Positions 51,421 through 61,093 of a stretch of 64,000 nt of DNA are shown piece after piece. The position numbers and the translations under genes were made by a program. The notes below the pieces were generated by a model. It had not been told where the DNA came from, did not search any database, and saw nothing but the letters and a program-made list of their open reading frames with translations. The stretch's first letter is position 1. Every line of letters starts with the position of its first letter. The DNA comes from Bacteroidota bacterium (GTDB lineage Bacteria > Bacteroidota > Bacteroidia > JAFLBG01), in assembly GCA_017303975.1 (NCBI GenBank), contig JAFLBG010000003.1, positions 1 to 64,000 of the forward strand, read 5' to 3'.

Positions 51421-53670
51421 TTAGGAAAATTTCACACCAATAACCAATATGTCATCAATTTGCTCCTTGTCTCCCTTCCATTCTTCAATCTCATTATTGA
51501 GTTTTTCTTTTTGTATTGGCATTGGTAAATAGGCAATTTCAGAAATAAAGCGTTTGAAATTTTTTGTCATGTATTTTTTTCCGAGCGCTCCACCAAACTG
51601 ATCAGCATATCCATCGGACGACATATAAACAATATCTCCTTTTTCCATTTGAAGTGTTTGGTTAACAAACGGAACTCGCTCAATGTGTCCTCCACCAATA
51701 GGTTGTTTTGTTGGGGCAATTTCGGATAGTATATTGTTTTTTATTACGTATAGAGGTCTGTTTGCTCCGGCAAAATCAATTTGTTTAGTGCGTTTGTTTA
51801 TTCTGCACAGTGCAATATCCATTCCATCGCGCGATTCTGAACCGGGAATATTTTGTTTTAATGCTTTTGTAATTTCATCGTGTAGGTTATTTAGAATGAA
51901 AGAAGGATTGGTTACCACAGACTCGCCAACAATTTGGTTAAGAATATTATTTCCAATCATACTCATAAATGCTCCTGGTACACCATGTCCGGTACAATCG
52001 GCTGCTGCTATAAAACTGTACACTTCGTTTTTGTCGTAAAACCAGTAAAAATCGCCACTCACAATGTCTTTAGGTTTGTATAAAATAAAAGATTCGGGCA
52101 ATATTTCGCTAATTTTTTCTGTTTTAGGTAAAATAGCTTCTTGTATTTTTTTAGCGTATTTAATACTGGCAGTTATGTCATCATTTTTGTGTCGAAGCTC
52201 TTCTTCGGTAAGCTGCTGTTTAATGATAGTTTCGGCCAGCTGTACATTTATTTTTTGCTTTTGTTTGTAGTTTCTAAAGATAAATGCTCCGCCAAGTAAT
52301 GCAGCTAGAAGTAAAATTGCAATTCCAATATTTATATATAATTGTTGTTTTATTTTCGAATTTTTCAATTCTTGTTCGGTTGTGAGAAGTGCTATTTCTT
52401 TTTCTTTTTTGTCGGTATCGTATTTGGTTTGCATTTCGGCAATTATAGATGCATTTTCTTCTTCGTAAATACTGTCTTTTAGCGCAACACTTTTTTCTAA
52501 GTATTGATATGATTTTTTATAGTCGCCCGCAGTATATGCTGCAGTGGATAATTCCTCGTAGCATCGTTGTTGAAGATCTTTGTTGTTTATTTCTTTAAAA
52601 TACACCAAGCTTTTTTCTAAATAATTAAATGCTTGGGAGCTTTTCCCCTTTTTAATTAATGTGCTACCTATATTAAGTTGCATTTTGGCAACTCCTGATG
52701 CATTTCCAATTTCTTCGTGTATTTCAATTGCTTCATTGTAAAGCTTTAAAGCTTCGTCATATTTTTGTTTGATGGTGTATATTGCTCCAATATTGTTTAG
52801 TGATTTTGCAACGCCCTTTCTATCGTTTAATTTTTTTTTCAATTCTAATGACATGAAATGATTTTCAAGTGCTTTATCATATTCATTAAGATGTTGATAT
52901 GTCAGACCAATGTTGTTGTAGCATAACGCAATATCTCGCTCGTCCTTTATTTCTTTATTTAATTTTAGGGCTTCTTGGTAGTATTTTTGTGCGTTGGTAT
53001 ATAATTTTTGTGCAAGGTATATGTTGCCAATGTTTAGGAGTCCTTGCGATTGGGCTGCTTTGTCTTTTGTTTGTTCCGCTATATTAGCCGATTGTATATA
53101 ATTGCTCAAGGCATTTTGATAATCTGATTTGTAGTAGTAACTGGAGGCTAAGTAATTGTAGCAAATAATTTTTTGATTGGTCGTAATTATTTCTTTATAG
53201 TTCGATAGAATGTAGTTAAGTGTTTGTATTGCTTTGTCGTAGTTGCCCTCGTTCATATATACATCGGCTACTCCTGTTTGAGCCGATACTAACGATTCAA
53301 TTGTATTGTTATCATAGCACAACTTTATTACTTTGTTGTAGTAGTTTAAGGAGCTTTTATAGTCGCCTTTGTACAAAAAGGCTTCTGCCATGGCTTGTGT
53401 AGCTATGCGAACACCTTTCTTAAATTCTATTTTTTCGGAAAGTTGCAGCGCTTCGTATGCTTCTTTGTAGGCTGCATCGACATCGGTATTTAATAAAAGA
53501 TTAGAAGTTTTTGTTTTTGCTATTACTCGCGTGCTGTCTTCTGCTGTGCTATTAATAATTTGCTTTAGGCTATCAAGCTTACTTTGTTTCCCCAATACAA
53601 ATGTGCTATGCAATAAAAAAAATATGCACACAATTGTTACTAAAGAATAGTTCTTGGGTTTAAAAAGCAT
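51421..53670 (-). CDS. TPR-repeat membrane protein with SpoIIE/PP2C-type phosphatase domain
   Basis: A 749-residue protein: signal anchor (SLVTIVCIFFLLHSTFVLG), about eight periplasmic TPR repeats (about 40-400, e.g. YDKAIQTLNYILSNYK and ALCYNNIGLTYQHLNEYDKALENH-type pairs), one membrane helix (about 451-472, INIGIAILLLAALLGGAFIF), a short coiled coil, and a cytoplasmic SpoIIE-type PP2C phosphatase domain (about 520-749). Metal-binding Asp residues are visible in DIVSGDFYWF, ADCTGHGVPGAFMSMIG and MSSDGYADQFGG. Such proteins dephosphorylate anti-anti-sigma or STAS-like partners, and a STAS-like gene is two genes away in the same orientation, a possible partner (inference). Confidence 0.88.
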   Translation of the reverse strand: MLFKPKNYSLVTIVCIFFLLHSTFVLGKQSKLDSLKQIINSTAEDSTRVIAKTKTSNLLLNTDVDAAYKEAYEALQLSEKIEFKKGVRIATQAMAEAFLYKGDYKSSLNYYNKVIKLCYDNNTIESLVSAQTGVADVYMNEGNYDKAIQTLNYILSNYKEIITTNQKIICYNYLASSYYYKSDYQNALSNYIQSANIAEQTKDKAAQSQGLLNIGNIYLAQKLYTNAQKYYQEALKLNKEIKDERDIALCYNNIGLTYQHLNEYDKALENHFMSLELKKKLNDRKGVAKSLNNIGAIYTIKQKYDEALKLYNEAIEIHEEIGNASGVAKMQLNIGSTLIKKGKSSQAFNYLEKSLVYFKEINNKDLQQRCYEELSTAAYTAGDYKKSYQYLEKSVALKDSIYEEENASIIAEMQTKYDTDKKEKEIALLTTEQELKNSKIKQQLYINIGIAILLLAALLGGAFIFRNYKQKQKINVQLAETIIKQQLTEEELRHKNDDITASIKYAKKIQEAILPKTEKISEILPESFILYKPKDIVSGDFYWFYDKNEVYSFIAAADCTGHGVPGAFMSMIGNNILNQIVGESVVTNPSFILNNLHDEITKALKQNIPGSESRDGMDIALCRINKRTKQIDFAGANRPLYVIKNNILSEIAPTKQPIGGGHIERVPFVNQTLQMEKGDIVYMSSDGYADQFGGALGKKYMTKNFKRFISEIAYLPMPIQKEKLNNEIEEWKGDKEQIDDILVIGVKFS

Positions 53671-53711
53671 CTATAATATTACTAACAAATGAGCAATATC
53701 GCAAAAGCCTT

Positions 53712-53760
53712 AAAAGCTTGGGGGCTGCATGCGAGAATCGCATGCAGCCCCCAAGCTTTT
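53712..53760 (-). terminator. perfect 23-bp hairpin after the giant SprB-repeat gene
   Basis: Left arm 53712-53734 and right arm 53738-53760 are perfectly complementary over 23 bp with a 3-nt GAA loop; the core is GC-rich (GGGGGCTGCATGC). It lies 9 bp beyond the stop of the giant gene read on the minus strand, so it probably terminates it. The following T tract is only four bases long. A stem this long and perfect is unusual compared with the other terminators here. Confidence 0.72.
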
Positions 53761-53769
53761 ACAATTCAA

Positions 53770-56700
53770 TTATTTTCCGCCCAATTCGATTATTCTGGTT
53801 ATCTGTCTGAACTCGTTTATGTTTATCTCTACCATGTATGTTCCGCAGCCATGTCCTAGCTCTGAAGCAGAGAACGGTACTTTATAGGTATTTGGTAATT
53901 GCTCCTGTTCGTTGTATTCTGCAATTACTTCGCCAAGTAAATTGTACACTTTAACAGAAACGTTTGCGCGTTCCGAAATTTTATACTCTACTGTAGTGCT
54001 TCCGTAATATGGATTTGGATACACTTTAATAAATCCATCACTCATTACCGATTTTGGAATAGAGGTAAGTGTAGCAGATGTAATCGTAATTAGATTAGAA
54101 TCTGCAGCAAAATCTATTCCTGTAAAGACGGTGTCGGTTGGAGTTACAGAAATACTGTAGGTGGTATCCATTGGAAGTCCGGGTATGCTTACATAAACAA
54201 AGTAATTTCCAATGTCTATGTTTTCAAATTCAAACTGACCTGTGCTGTCTGTTTGAGTTACAGCCGAAATACTTCCGGAAGGTTTTTTTCCAAGACTAAC
54301 ATCTACATCTGTTACTGGGTCTCCTTTTTTCTTAAAGCCTAGTCCTTCTAAAACGGTACCTGCAATTCTAGCAAAGCCGGTTGGTGGAACTACTTCAAAT
54401 AGAGTAATATCTGCGGTATAGGTGTTTGCACACTGTACGCCAAGCTTTGTGGCTTTATCCCAAGCAATGGTATCGTTTGGTATTGCATAAAAAGTGCCGT
54501 AGGTATTGCTGTATGTTCCAATCGACTTATCGGCTTCGGCAAATACAATGAAGGAGTCTGGTAAAATATTGGTAAAGGTATAAGTGCCATTTGTAGCATT
54601 TAAATTTACCAATTGTACGGTATCCATTTTGCTACCAAAACTATAACGTAGTAATACTGCCGTTCCTTGTGTTACCGCTCCTCCGCTGTAGGTTACGGAA
54701 CCTGTAAGGGTTCCTGCAGGGATTACGTTTACTGTAGTTGTTGCCGTGTCACTGCAAGTTATACCTGCACTGCTGTTTTGTATTACAAGAGAATAAGTTG
54801 TATTTGTGGTTGGTGAAACAAAATAATTTTGTCCATTGAATCCTCCTGGCATCCATAAATAGTTTGTAGAATTAGTTGATTTTAAAAGGGCTGTACCGCT
54901 TTTACATATTAATGTATCTGCATAAACGATATTAGCACTAGGTGCAGCAATAGAAATAATGGCAATTGTCTTAGTATTTATACAGGTATTTAAGTCAGTA
55001 CCAAATACGGTTAAGCTAGTTATAGCGTTGCCTGGTATTGTGGGGGTAAAGAATACAGTGTCGTTTTGTAGTTCGTTAAACGTTCCATTAACTGAGGTAT
55101 TCCACGCATAGTAACTTGCTCCGGTTGTTATTAATCCGACTTTGGTACCAGAACAAACAGTTGTTGTATTTAACGCTGTTATTGTTAATGCAGGTAATGA
55201 ATTCACTGTAACCGATATAGCTGCGGTATTTGTACATCCATTTGCATTAGTAACTAATACCGAATACGTTGTATCTATAGATAAAGTACTTGTAGTTATT
55301 GCACTTGTTGTATTCCCTGAGCTCCATAGGTATGCATAACCACTTCCAATCGTTGCTGATAGATTTGCAGCTTGACCGAAACAAACAGTAGAATCTCCAG
55401 TAATACTCAAACTAAATTGATTAGGCTGAGTGATTATTATATTTATAGAATCGATTGAACATCCATTGCCATCTGTTATGTGTACAGAATATGTACCTAA
55501 AGGAATACCGGTAACATCTTCCGCTGTCGATGCATTACTCCAAATAAAGGAATAATTTCCAACACCTCCTGAAGGAGTTATATCAATTGAGCCTGTTGAT
55601 TTTCCAAAACAATCAACATTAGTTATATTGATTGAAGTAGATAGCGCTGCAGGCTGTGTAATAGAAATGTTTGTCAAGTCAAATACACAATTGTTATTAT
55701 CAGTAATATGTACAGAATAGGTTCCTACTGATAGTCCTGTTACATCTTCGGTTGTAGCACCATTCTTCCATAGGAATGAGTAAGGGAAAGTTCCACCTAT
55801 TGGGTAAATATCTACTGATCCGGTTGAAGTTCCGAAGCAGGCAACATTTAAGGAGCTTGAAACTGCCGCTGTTAAAGCACTTGCAGGCTGTGTAATAGAA
55901 ATGTTTGTCAAGTCAAATACACAATTGTTATTATCAGTAATATGTACAGAATAGGTTCCTACTGATAGTCCTGTTACATCTTCGGTTGTAGCACCATTCT
56001 TCCATAGGAATGAGTAAGGGAAAGTTCCACCTATTGGGTAAATATCTACTGATCCGGTTGAAGTTCCGAAGCAGGCAACATTTAAGGAGCTTGAAACTAC
56101 CGCTGTTAAAGCACTTGCAGGCTGTGTAATAGAAATGTTTGTCAAGTCAAATACACAATTGTTATTGTCAGTAATATGCACAGAATAGGTTCCTACTGAT
56201 AATCCTGTTACATCTTCGGTTGTAGCACCATTCTTCCATAAGAACGTGTAAGGGTAAGTCCCTCCTACTGGAGCAATATCTATCACACCTGTTGCATTTC
56301 CAAAGCATCCTACATTTATGGAGCTTGTAACTGCCGCTGTTAATGCTGCCGGTTGAGTAACTTGTGTTGTAAATGTTTTTATACATCCCAATAAGCCTAA
56401 ATCTTCTATTGTTACGCTATAGGTGCCTGCTAAAAGCCCGTTAATGTTACTTGTGGTAGAACCTCCGTAAGACCACAGATAGTTATATGGACCGGTACCA
56501 TTTGCTAAGGAGGTGTTTATACTACCAGAAGAATTACCATTACAATTTACATTGGTAGGTGTAAGTGTAGCACTAAATCCAGGAATTAAACCAACTGTTT
56601 GATTTGTGGAGGTAATAGAGCAGCCTAATGAATCTGTAACCGTAACAGAACTTTGAAAATTGGCAGCAAGTCCATTAATCATAGGTGCGGTGGATCCACC

Positions 56701-58671
56701 ATTGCTCCATGAAAATAGATAGCCTCCAAGTCCATTGCTTGGCCAACCTCCACTAGGGAATACATTAAGCTCTCCATTGCTTTGTAGGCAAGTGGCAGGC
56801 TTCATATTTAAACTATCTATTTGTAATGCCTTGAATGGTTGTGAAATATAGGTATAAGCAATTGTCGTGCACCCATTATTTTCTGTTACAACTACGTTAT
56901 ACGAATTTGATGCCAAATTATTGACCGTTTGCGTTGTTTTTCCATTAGACCATTGATAGGTATATGGCAATGATCCTCCAATTGGATTTACGGTGGCAAC
57001 ACCATTGCTATCGCCTTTGCAGCTAACGTTAGTATGGATTATAGTTGCAGCTAAGTCGCAACTGTTTGTATAAGTAAAACACGCAGAAAATTCGGAGGTG
57101 TTATTGTTGGGCGATTTTTTTGTGATAGTGGCAAAAACCTTATCTATATTCTTTTGCAGATTGTAATTGCCGGACAAAGTCCAACTACTGCCGGAAACAG
57201 CTGCTTTCCCTAAAAATTGTAGTGCTGAATTACAATTAGAGAGATCTGATTTATATACCTCTACGGTGTCTTGATCATAGCCACTATTAGGTGTAACTCC
57301 TGAAATATAATACAGGTCTGTTGCTGTAATAGTAGGGGTTTGTACCACCCCTTGTGCATTGTTTTGCAATACAATTGGCTTAAATGAAACATTCCCTATT
57401 TTAGCTTTTATAATATTTTGAGTTATTCTGTTGGCGTATGTTCCGGAACCGTCTAGCTCAATTCCGTTTAGGTCATTATAAAAAACAAGATTAGAGTCGT
57501 TTAGTAAAGGCCCTCCCACTAAATTATTATTAGCTCCTCCCTCAAACCTAATCCCTACTTTCTGGTAAGGGAATCCCGTTACCTGATTTTTTGTTTTTGA
57601 ACATCCTATGAAATTACCCTTTATCGTATTCCCTGTGCTTTGAGAGCCTTTTAACAGTATTCCGGCATCATAATTGTCAGAAATGACATTTTTGGCAGCA
57701 CCTGGGCCACCAATTATGCAACTGTTTGAATTGTCAATTAAAACTCCTTTGTATTGCAGAACGCTTCCTATAATCTCATCTTCTCCTGTTGCTCTTAAAC
57801 CTAAATAATTACCTTGAACAATCGTTCCATTAGCATTTTGCAAATCTATCTGTTTGTCATTTCCGGCAATAATATTTCCATCTCCTGAAGCTGTTCCTCC
57901 AATCGTATTATTAGCAGAACTCATAATTTTAATCCCCGTAGGAGCCATAGATATTCCTGTAGCTGTACTTCCATCATTTTTCAATCCAATTATATTTCCC
58001 TGTATTTTATTGTTGCTTGTAGACGCTATATTATTTATTTCTATAGCAGCAATGGTATTGCCGTATATTACATTCGCATTATTGGGATTGTTATTTCCTA
58101 TCTGATTCCCATTTCCCCCTGTTATCCTAATTCCATAAAGTTGCTTATCTAAAGCATTTCCCAGTATATCAGCACCAATCAAACATCCATATACTTGGTT
58201 GTCTTGCCCACCACTAATTACAATTGCTTCACTTACAAAATCAGAAATTACCAATCCTTTAATAATATTATGTTTGCCTGTAATCTCAAAAGCTCGACTT
58301 ACTGTACCATTACCATTATTGTTACTGATAATAATTTTATGCTGAGTTGTTAGAGGATTTGCAGCAGTAGCATCAAATATACTTACTGTATTTGCAACAG
58401 CACCGGGCTGAGAAAAGCCATTAATTTCTACTCCATCGTTATCAGAAATCATTAAAGGGCTGTCTAAGTAAATTATATGCGGTCCTCCTCCTGCTATATT
58501 GAAGTTAATTACATCAATACCAGGGGATGCTGTTGCGCTATAAATAGCGTTTCTCAAAGAGCCTGCACCGCTATCATTTGTGTTTGTTACAGTATAAATG
58601 GCTTGCGAATACGAGTATGATGTTACGCATGCTAATAATAAAAAAAAGGAAAGTAGTTTTTTGGTTTGCAT
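53770..58671 (-). CDS. giant beta-helix/SprB-repeat protein with T9SS sorting domain
   Basis: A 1633-residue secreted protein from ATG 58671 (signal peptide KKLLSFFLLLACVTSYSYS); an upstream in-frame ATG at 58722 is less suitable. Domains: a right-handed beta-helix with many Asn/Gly turns (about 60-430); seven SprB-type repeats (about 537-1080), including three nearly identical 78-residue units with LWKNGATTEDVTGLSVGTYS; three Ig-like segments (about 1080-1315) with Cys-Gly pairs; two Cna/carboxypeptidase-regulatory-like beta domains (about 1315-1530); and a type A T9SS sorting domain (about 1545-1633, IKVYPNPYYGSTTVEYKI). SprB repeats are typical of gliding-motility adhesins. It appears intact and is followed by the 23-bp hairpin. 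Confidence 0.88.
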   Translation of the reverse strand: MQTKKLLSFFLLLACVTSYSYSQAIYTVTNTNDSGAGSLRNAIYSATASPGIDVINFNIAGGGPHIIYLDSPLMISDNDGVEINGFSQPGAVANTVSIFDATAANPLTTQHKIIISNNNGNGTVSRAFEITGKHNIIKGLVISDFVSEAIVISGGQDNQVYGCLIGADILGNALDKQLYGIRITGGNGNQIGNNNPNNANVIYGNTIAAIEINNIASTSNNKIQGNIIGLKNDGSTATGISMAPTGIKIMSSANNTIGGTASGDGNIIAGNDKQIDLQNANGTIVQGNYLGLRATGEDEIIGSVLQYKGVLIDNSNSCIIGGPGAAKNVISDNYDAGILLKGSQSTGNTIKGNFIGCSKTKNQVTGFPYQKVGIRFEGGANNNLVGGPLLNDSNLVFYNDLNGIELDGSGTYANRITQNIIKAKIGNVSFKPIVLQNNAQGVVQTPTITATDLYYISGVTPNSGYDQDTVEVYKSDLSNCNSALQFLGKAAVSGSSWTLSGNYNLQKNIDKVFATITKKSPNNNTSEFSACFTYTNSCDLAATIIHTNVSCKGDSNGVATVNPIGGSLPYTYQWSNGKTTQTVNNLASNSYNVVVTENNGCTTIAYTYISQPFKALQIDSLNMKPATCLQSNGELNVFPSGGWPSNGLGGYLFSWSNGGSTAPMINGLAANFQSSVTVTDSLGCSITSTNQTVGLIPGFSATLTPTNVNCNGNSSGSINTSLANGTGPYNYLWSYGGSTTSNINGLLAGTYSVTIEDLGLLGCIKTFTTQVTQPAALTAAVTSSINVGCFGNATGVIDIAPVGGTYPYTFLWKNGATTEDVTGLSVGTYSVHITDNNNCVFDLTNISITQPASALTAVVSSSLNVACFGTSTGSVDIYPIGGTFPYSFLWKNGATTEDVTGLSVGTYSVHITDNNNCVFDLTNISITQPASALTAAVSSSLNVACFGTSTGSVDIYPIGGTFPYSFLWKNGATTEDVTGLSVGTYSVHITDNNNCVFDLTNISITQPAALSTSINITNVDCFGKSTGSIDITPSGGVGNYSFIWSNASTAEDVTGIPLGTYSVHITDGNGCSIDSINIIITQPNQFSLSITGDSTVCFGQAANLSATIGSGYAYLWSSGNTTSAITTSTLSIDTTYSVLVTNANGCTNTAAISVTVNSLPALTITALNTTTVCSGTKVGLITTGASYYAWNTSVNGTFNELQNDTVFFTPTIPGNAITSLTVFGTDLNTCINTKTIAIISIAAPSANIVYADTLICKSGTALLKSTNSTNYLWMPGGFNGQNYFVSPTTNTTYSLVIQNSSAGITCSDTATTTVNVIPAGTLTGSVTYSGGAVTQGTAVLLRYSFGSKMDTVQLVNLNATNGTYTFTNILPDSFIVFAEADKSIGTYSNTYGTFYAIPNDTIAWDKATKLGVQCANTYTADITLFEVVPPTGFARIAGTVLEGLGFKKKGDPVTDVDVSLGKKPSGSISAVTQTDSTGQFEFENIDIGNYFVYVSIPGLPMDTTYSISVTPTDTVFTGIDFAADSNLITITSATLTSIPKSVMSDGFIKVYPNPYYGSTTVEYKISERANVSVKVYNLLGEVIAEYNEQEQLPNTYKVPFSASELGHGCGTYMVEININEFRQITRIIELGGK
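55651..56352 (-). repeat. three 234-bp tandem coding repeats
   Basis: Units at 55651-55884 and 55885-56118 differ at a single base (55865 G versus 56099 A on the plus strand), giving Ala versus Val. A third unit (56119-56352) begins almost identically but diverges in its second half. Each encodes one 78-residue SprB-type repeat. The near-identity of two units implies recent duplication or gene conversion. Confidence 0.95.
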
Positions 58672-58744
58672 AGTAATTGCATTAAGAGGTTCGATTGAAT
58701 ATACAAAATAATCGACAAACACTAAAATTTTATACGTAAAGAAA

Positions 58745-59758
58745 TTAATTGGGTTTCACTTGCAAGTATAATTTCCCTGCATGATTTATAGAATCGGCTA
58801 CGGAAATAAATTTATGTCCAATGACGGTACTTATTTTTTTGTTGCTGAACTTTTTTTCAGATAATGCTACTGTAGCCGTTTGGCGAGTTACATAAGGGAT
58901 TCCTCGGGTAAACAATAGTCGCAAGGCATCTAAGCGCCATGCAATTGCTAACAGTGCTTTGTTAAGCTTAATAGAAGGAGGTTTTGCACCTACACTAGTA
59001 GCACATTGTGTAAAAAAATCTTTGAACGAGATATTTTCAGAATTTACAATGAAGCGTTCTGCGGTAATAGGGCTATTCATCAGTTTTACCATGCAATCTG
59101 CTACATCACGTACATCCACATAGCCGGTTGTTCCAAGTGTGTATGCCGGAATGCCTTTGTATGCTTTCGCAAAAATAACCGCACTCGATTTTTTCCAATC
59201 TCCTGGACCAATTATGTAAGATGGATTTACAATTACGGCATTTAAGCCTTCTTCAATTCCCCGCCAAACCTCCATTTCCGACACAAATTTACTGATGGCA
59301 TAGTGCGAATTGTTTTTATTCGATTTCCAAATACAGTGTTCATCCACTTCATTGTTTTGAGTTGGATTTCCAAGAGCTGCAACGGAACTTACGTGGATTA
59401 ATTTTTTAATCTTGTGTTCTAAACACCCATTTACAATATTTTGCGTGCCATTTATATTCGTTTTGTAAAGCTTGTCTTTGTGTTTGGGATTAAATGATAC
59501 ATATGCTGCACAATGATACACGTATTCGCACTCTTTTGTCAATTCAAAAACAATGCTTGAGTCGGTAATATCACCTTCTACCCACTGGATGGTGTCAATT
59601 AATTTTTGATAATTTTCGGTATAAAACGAAAATATTTTTTCTACTTCTTTTATGCGATCTTTTGTGCGCACCAATGCTTTTACCTTTTCGCCTTGTTGCG
59701 CCAATTTAAGCAGCAAATGTGCTCCAACTAATCCTGTTCCACCGGTAACGAGTATCAA
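58745..59758 (-). CDS. SDR-family NAD-dependent epimerase/reductase
   Basis: A 337-residue extended short-chain dehydrogenase resembling dihydroflavonol 4-reductase/NAD-dependent epimerase proteins. The Rossmann motif GGTGLVGAHLLLKLA, the HCAAYVSF region, Tyr/Lys catalytic pair YAISKFVSE and VNPSYIIGPGDWKKSS are visible. Length and outline fit. Substrate is unknown; a sugar-nucleotide or small ketone is possible. It is divergent from tyrS across 52 bp and follows no obvious operon partner. Confidence 0.87.
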   Translation of the reverse strand: MILVTGGTGLVGAHLLLKLAQQGEKVKALVRTKDRIKEVEKIFSFYTENYQKLIDTIQWVEGDITDSSIVFELTKECEYVYHCAAYVSFNPKHKDKLYKTNINGTQNIVNGCLEHKIKKLIHVSSVAALGNPTQNNEVDEHCIWKSNKNNSHYAISKFVSEMEVWRGIEEGLNAVIVNPSYIIGPGDWKKSSAVIFAKAYKGIPAYTLGTTGYVDVRDVADCMVKLMNSPITAERFIVNSENISFKDFFTQCATSVGAKPPSIKLNKALLAIAWRLDALRLLFTRGIPYVTRQTATVALSEKKFSNKKISTVIGHKFISVADSINHAGKLYLQVKPN

Positions 59759-59782
59759 AACGGTTTTTGTTTATATTTAGGT

Positions 59783-59790
59783 CAAATTTA
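59783..59790 (-). promoter_or_regulatory. -7 element for the SDR epimerase gene
   Basis: On the minus strand this reads TAAATTTG, matching TAnnTTTG. It would start transcription near 59776, about 18 nt before the SDR gene ATG, in the 52-bp region shared with the divergent tyrS. Confidence 0.4.
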
Positions 59791-59810
59791 GTTTTTAAAC
59801 TTAATATAAT

Positions 59811-61088
59811 ATGAATTTTATTGAAGAGTTGCGTTGGAGAGGTTTGTTGCACGATGCAATGCCAGGAACAGAGGAGCTGTTAGCTAAAGAGATGGTTAGC
59901 GGATATATTGGTTTCGACCCTACGGCAGATTCGCTGCATATTGGCAGTTTGTCTCAGATTATGACATTGGTTCGCTTTCAGTTGGCTGGTCACAAACCTA
60001 TTGCATTAATTGGCGGAGCAACCGGTATGGTGGGCGATCCAAGCGGAAAGTCGGAGGAGAGAAATTTGCTGGATGAAGCAACTCTTACCAAAAACATTAA
60101 CGGAATAAAAAAACAGTTAGAGAAATTTTTAAATTTTGATTCCGGTGCCACCAGTGCAGAATTGGTAAATAATTACGATTGGATGAAAGACCAATCTTTC
60201 TTGGGCTTTATACGTGATGTCGGTAAGTTTATTACCGTTAATTATATGCTAGCTAAAGATTCGGTAAAGAATAGACTAGAGAATGGAATGAGTTTTACCG
60301 AATTCAGTTATCAATTATTGCAAGGCTATGATTTTTACTGGCTGTACAACAATAAGAAATGCAAGTTGCAAATGGGTGGATCCGATCAATGGGGCAATAT
60401 TACTACCGGTTCGGAGTTGATACGCAGAAAATCTGGCGGAGAGGCTTATGCGCTTACTACACAACTAATAAAAAAATCGGACGGAAGTAAATTCGGAAAG
60501 TCAGAAGGCGGAAATATTTGGTTGGATAAAGAAAAAACATCTCCATATAAATTTTATCAATTTTGGTTAAATACAAGCGATGAAGATGCAAAGTCCTACT
60601 TGCGCATATTTACATTGCTTTCTCAGGAAACAATTTTAGCTATAGAGAACGAACACGCCAAAGCTCCGCATTTGCGATTGGTACAAAAGGAGTTGGCTAA
60701 GGATATTACCATTCGAGTGCATTCGCATCAAGATTATGAAACAGCGGTAGAAGCTTCTGAAATATTATTTGGCAAAGGAACATCGGAAAGTTTGTCTAAG
60801 TTAAGTGAGAATGATTTTTTATCGGTTTTTGAAGGTGTACCTACCTTTTCTGTTTCAAAGAATGAATTGCATGCGGGTATTCCAATAATTGATTTTTTGG
60901 TGGAGAAGGCAGCGGTATTCCCTTCTAAATCGGAAGCTAGAAAGATGTTGCAGGGTGGTGGTGTTTTTATCAATAAAGAAAAAATGGAAGATGTAAATGA
61001 GTCAATTACCACAACCAAGCTGATAAATAACAGATATATAATTGCTCAAAAAGGAAAAAAGAATTATTACTTAATTAAGGCAGAATAG
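59811..61088 (+). CDS. tyrS: tyrosyl-tRNA synthetase
   Basis: This enzyme charges tRNA-Tyr. The 425-residue class I synthetase shows the HIGH motif in [11 protein letters not shown], the tyrosine pocket GGSDQWGNI, the KMSKS-type motif KFGKSEGG, and the C-terminal S4-like RNA-binding domain with [16 protein letters not shown]. Length matches E. coli TyrS (424). recJ follows 5 bp downstream in the same direction, so the two are probably co-transcribed. Confidence 0.97.
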   Translation: MNFIEELRWRGLLHDAMPGTEELLAKEMVSGYIGFDPTADSLHIGSLSQIMTLVRFQLAGHKPIALIGGATGMVGDPSGKSEERNLLDEATLTKNINGIKKQLEKFLNFDSGATSAELVNNYDWMKDQSFLGFIRDVGKFITVNYMLAKDSVKNRLENGMSFTEFSYQLLQGYDFYWLYNNKKCKLQMGGSDQWGNITTGSELIRRKSGGEAYALTTQLIKKSDGSKFGKSEGGNIWLDKEKTSPYKFYQFWLNTSDEDAKSYLRIFTLLSQETILAIENEHAKAPHLRLVQKELAKDITIRVHSHQDYETAVEASEILFGKGTSESLSKLSENDFLSVFEGVPTFSVSKNELHAGIPIIDFLVEKAAVFPSKSEARKMLQGGGVFINKEKMEDVNESITTTKLINNRYIIAQKGKKNYYLIKAE

Positions 61089-61093
61089 CAAGG

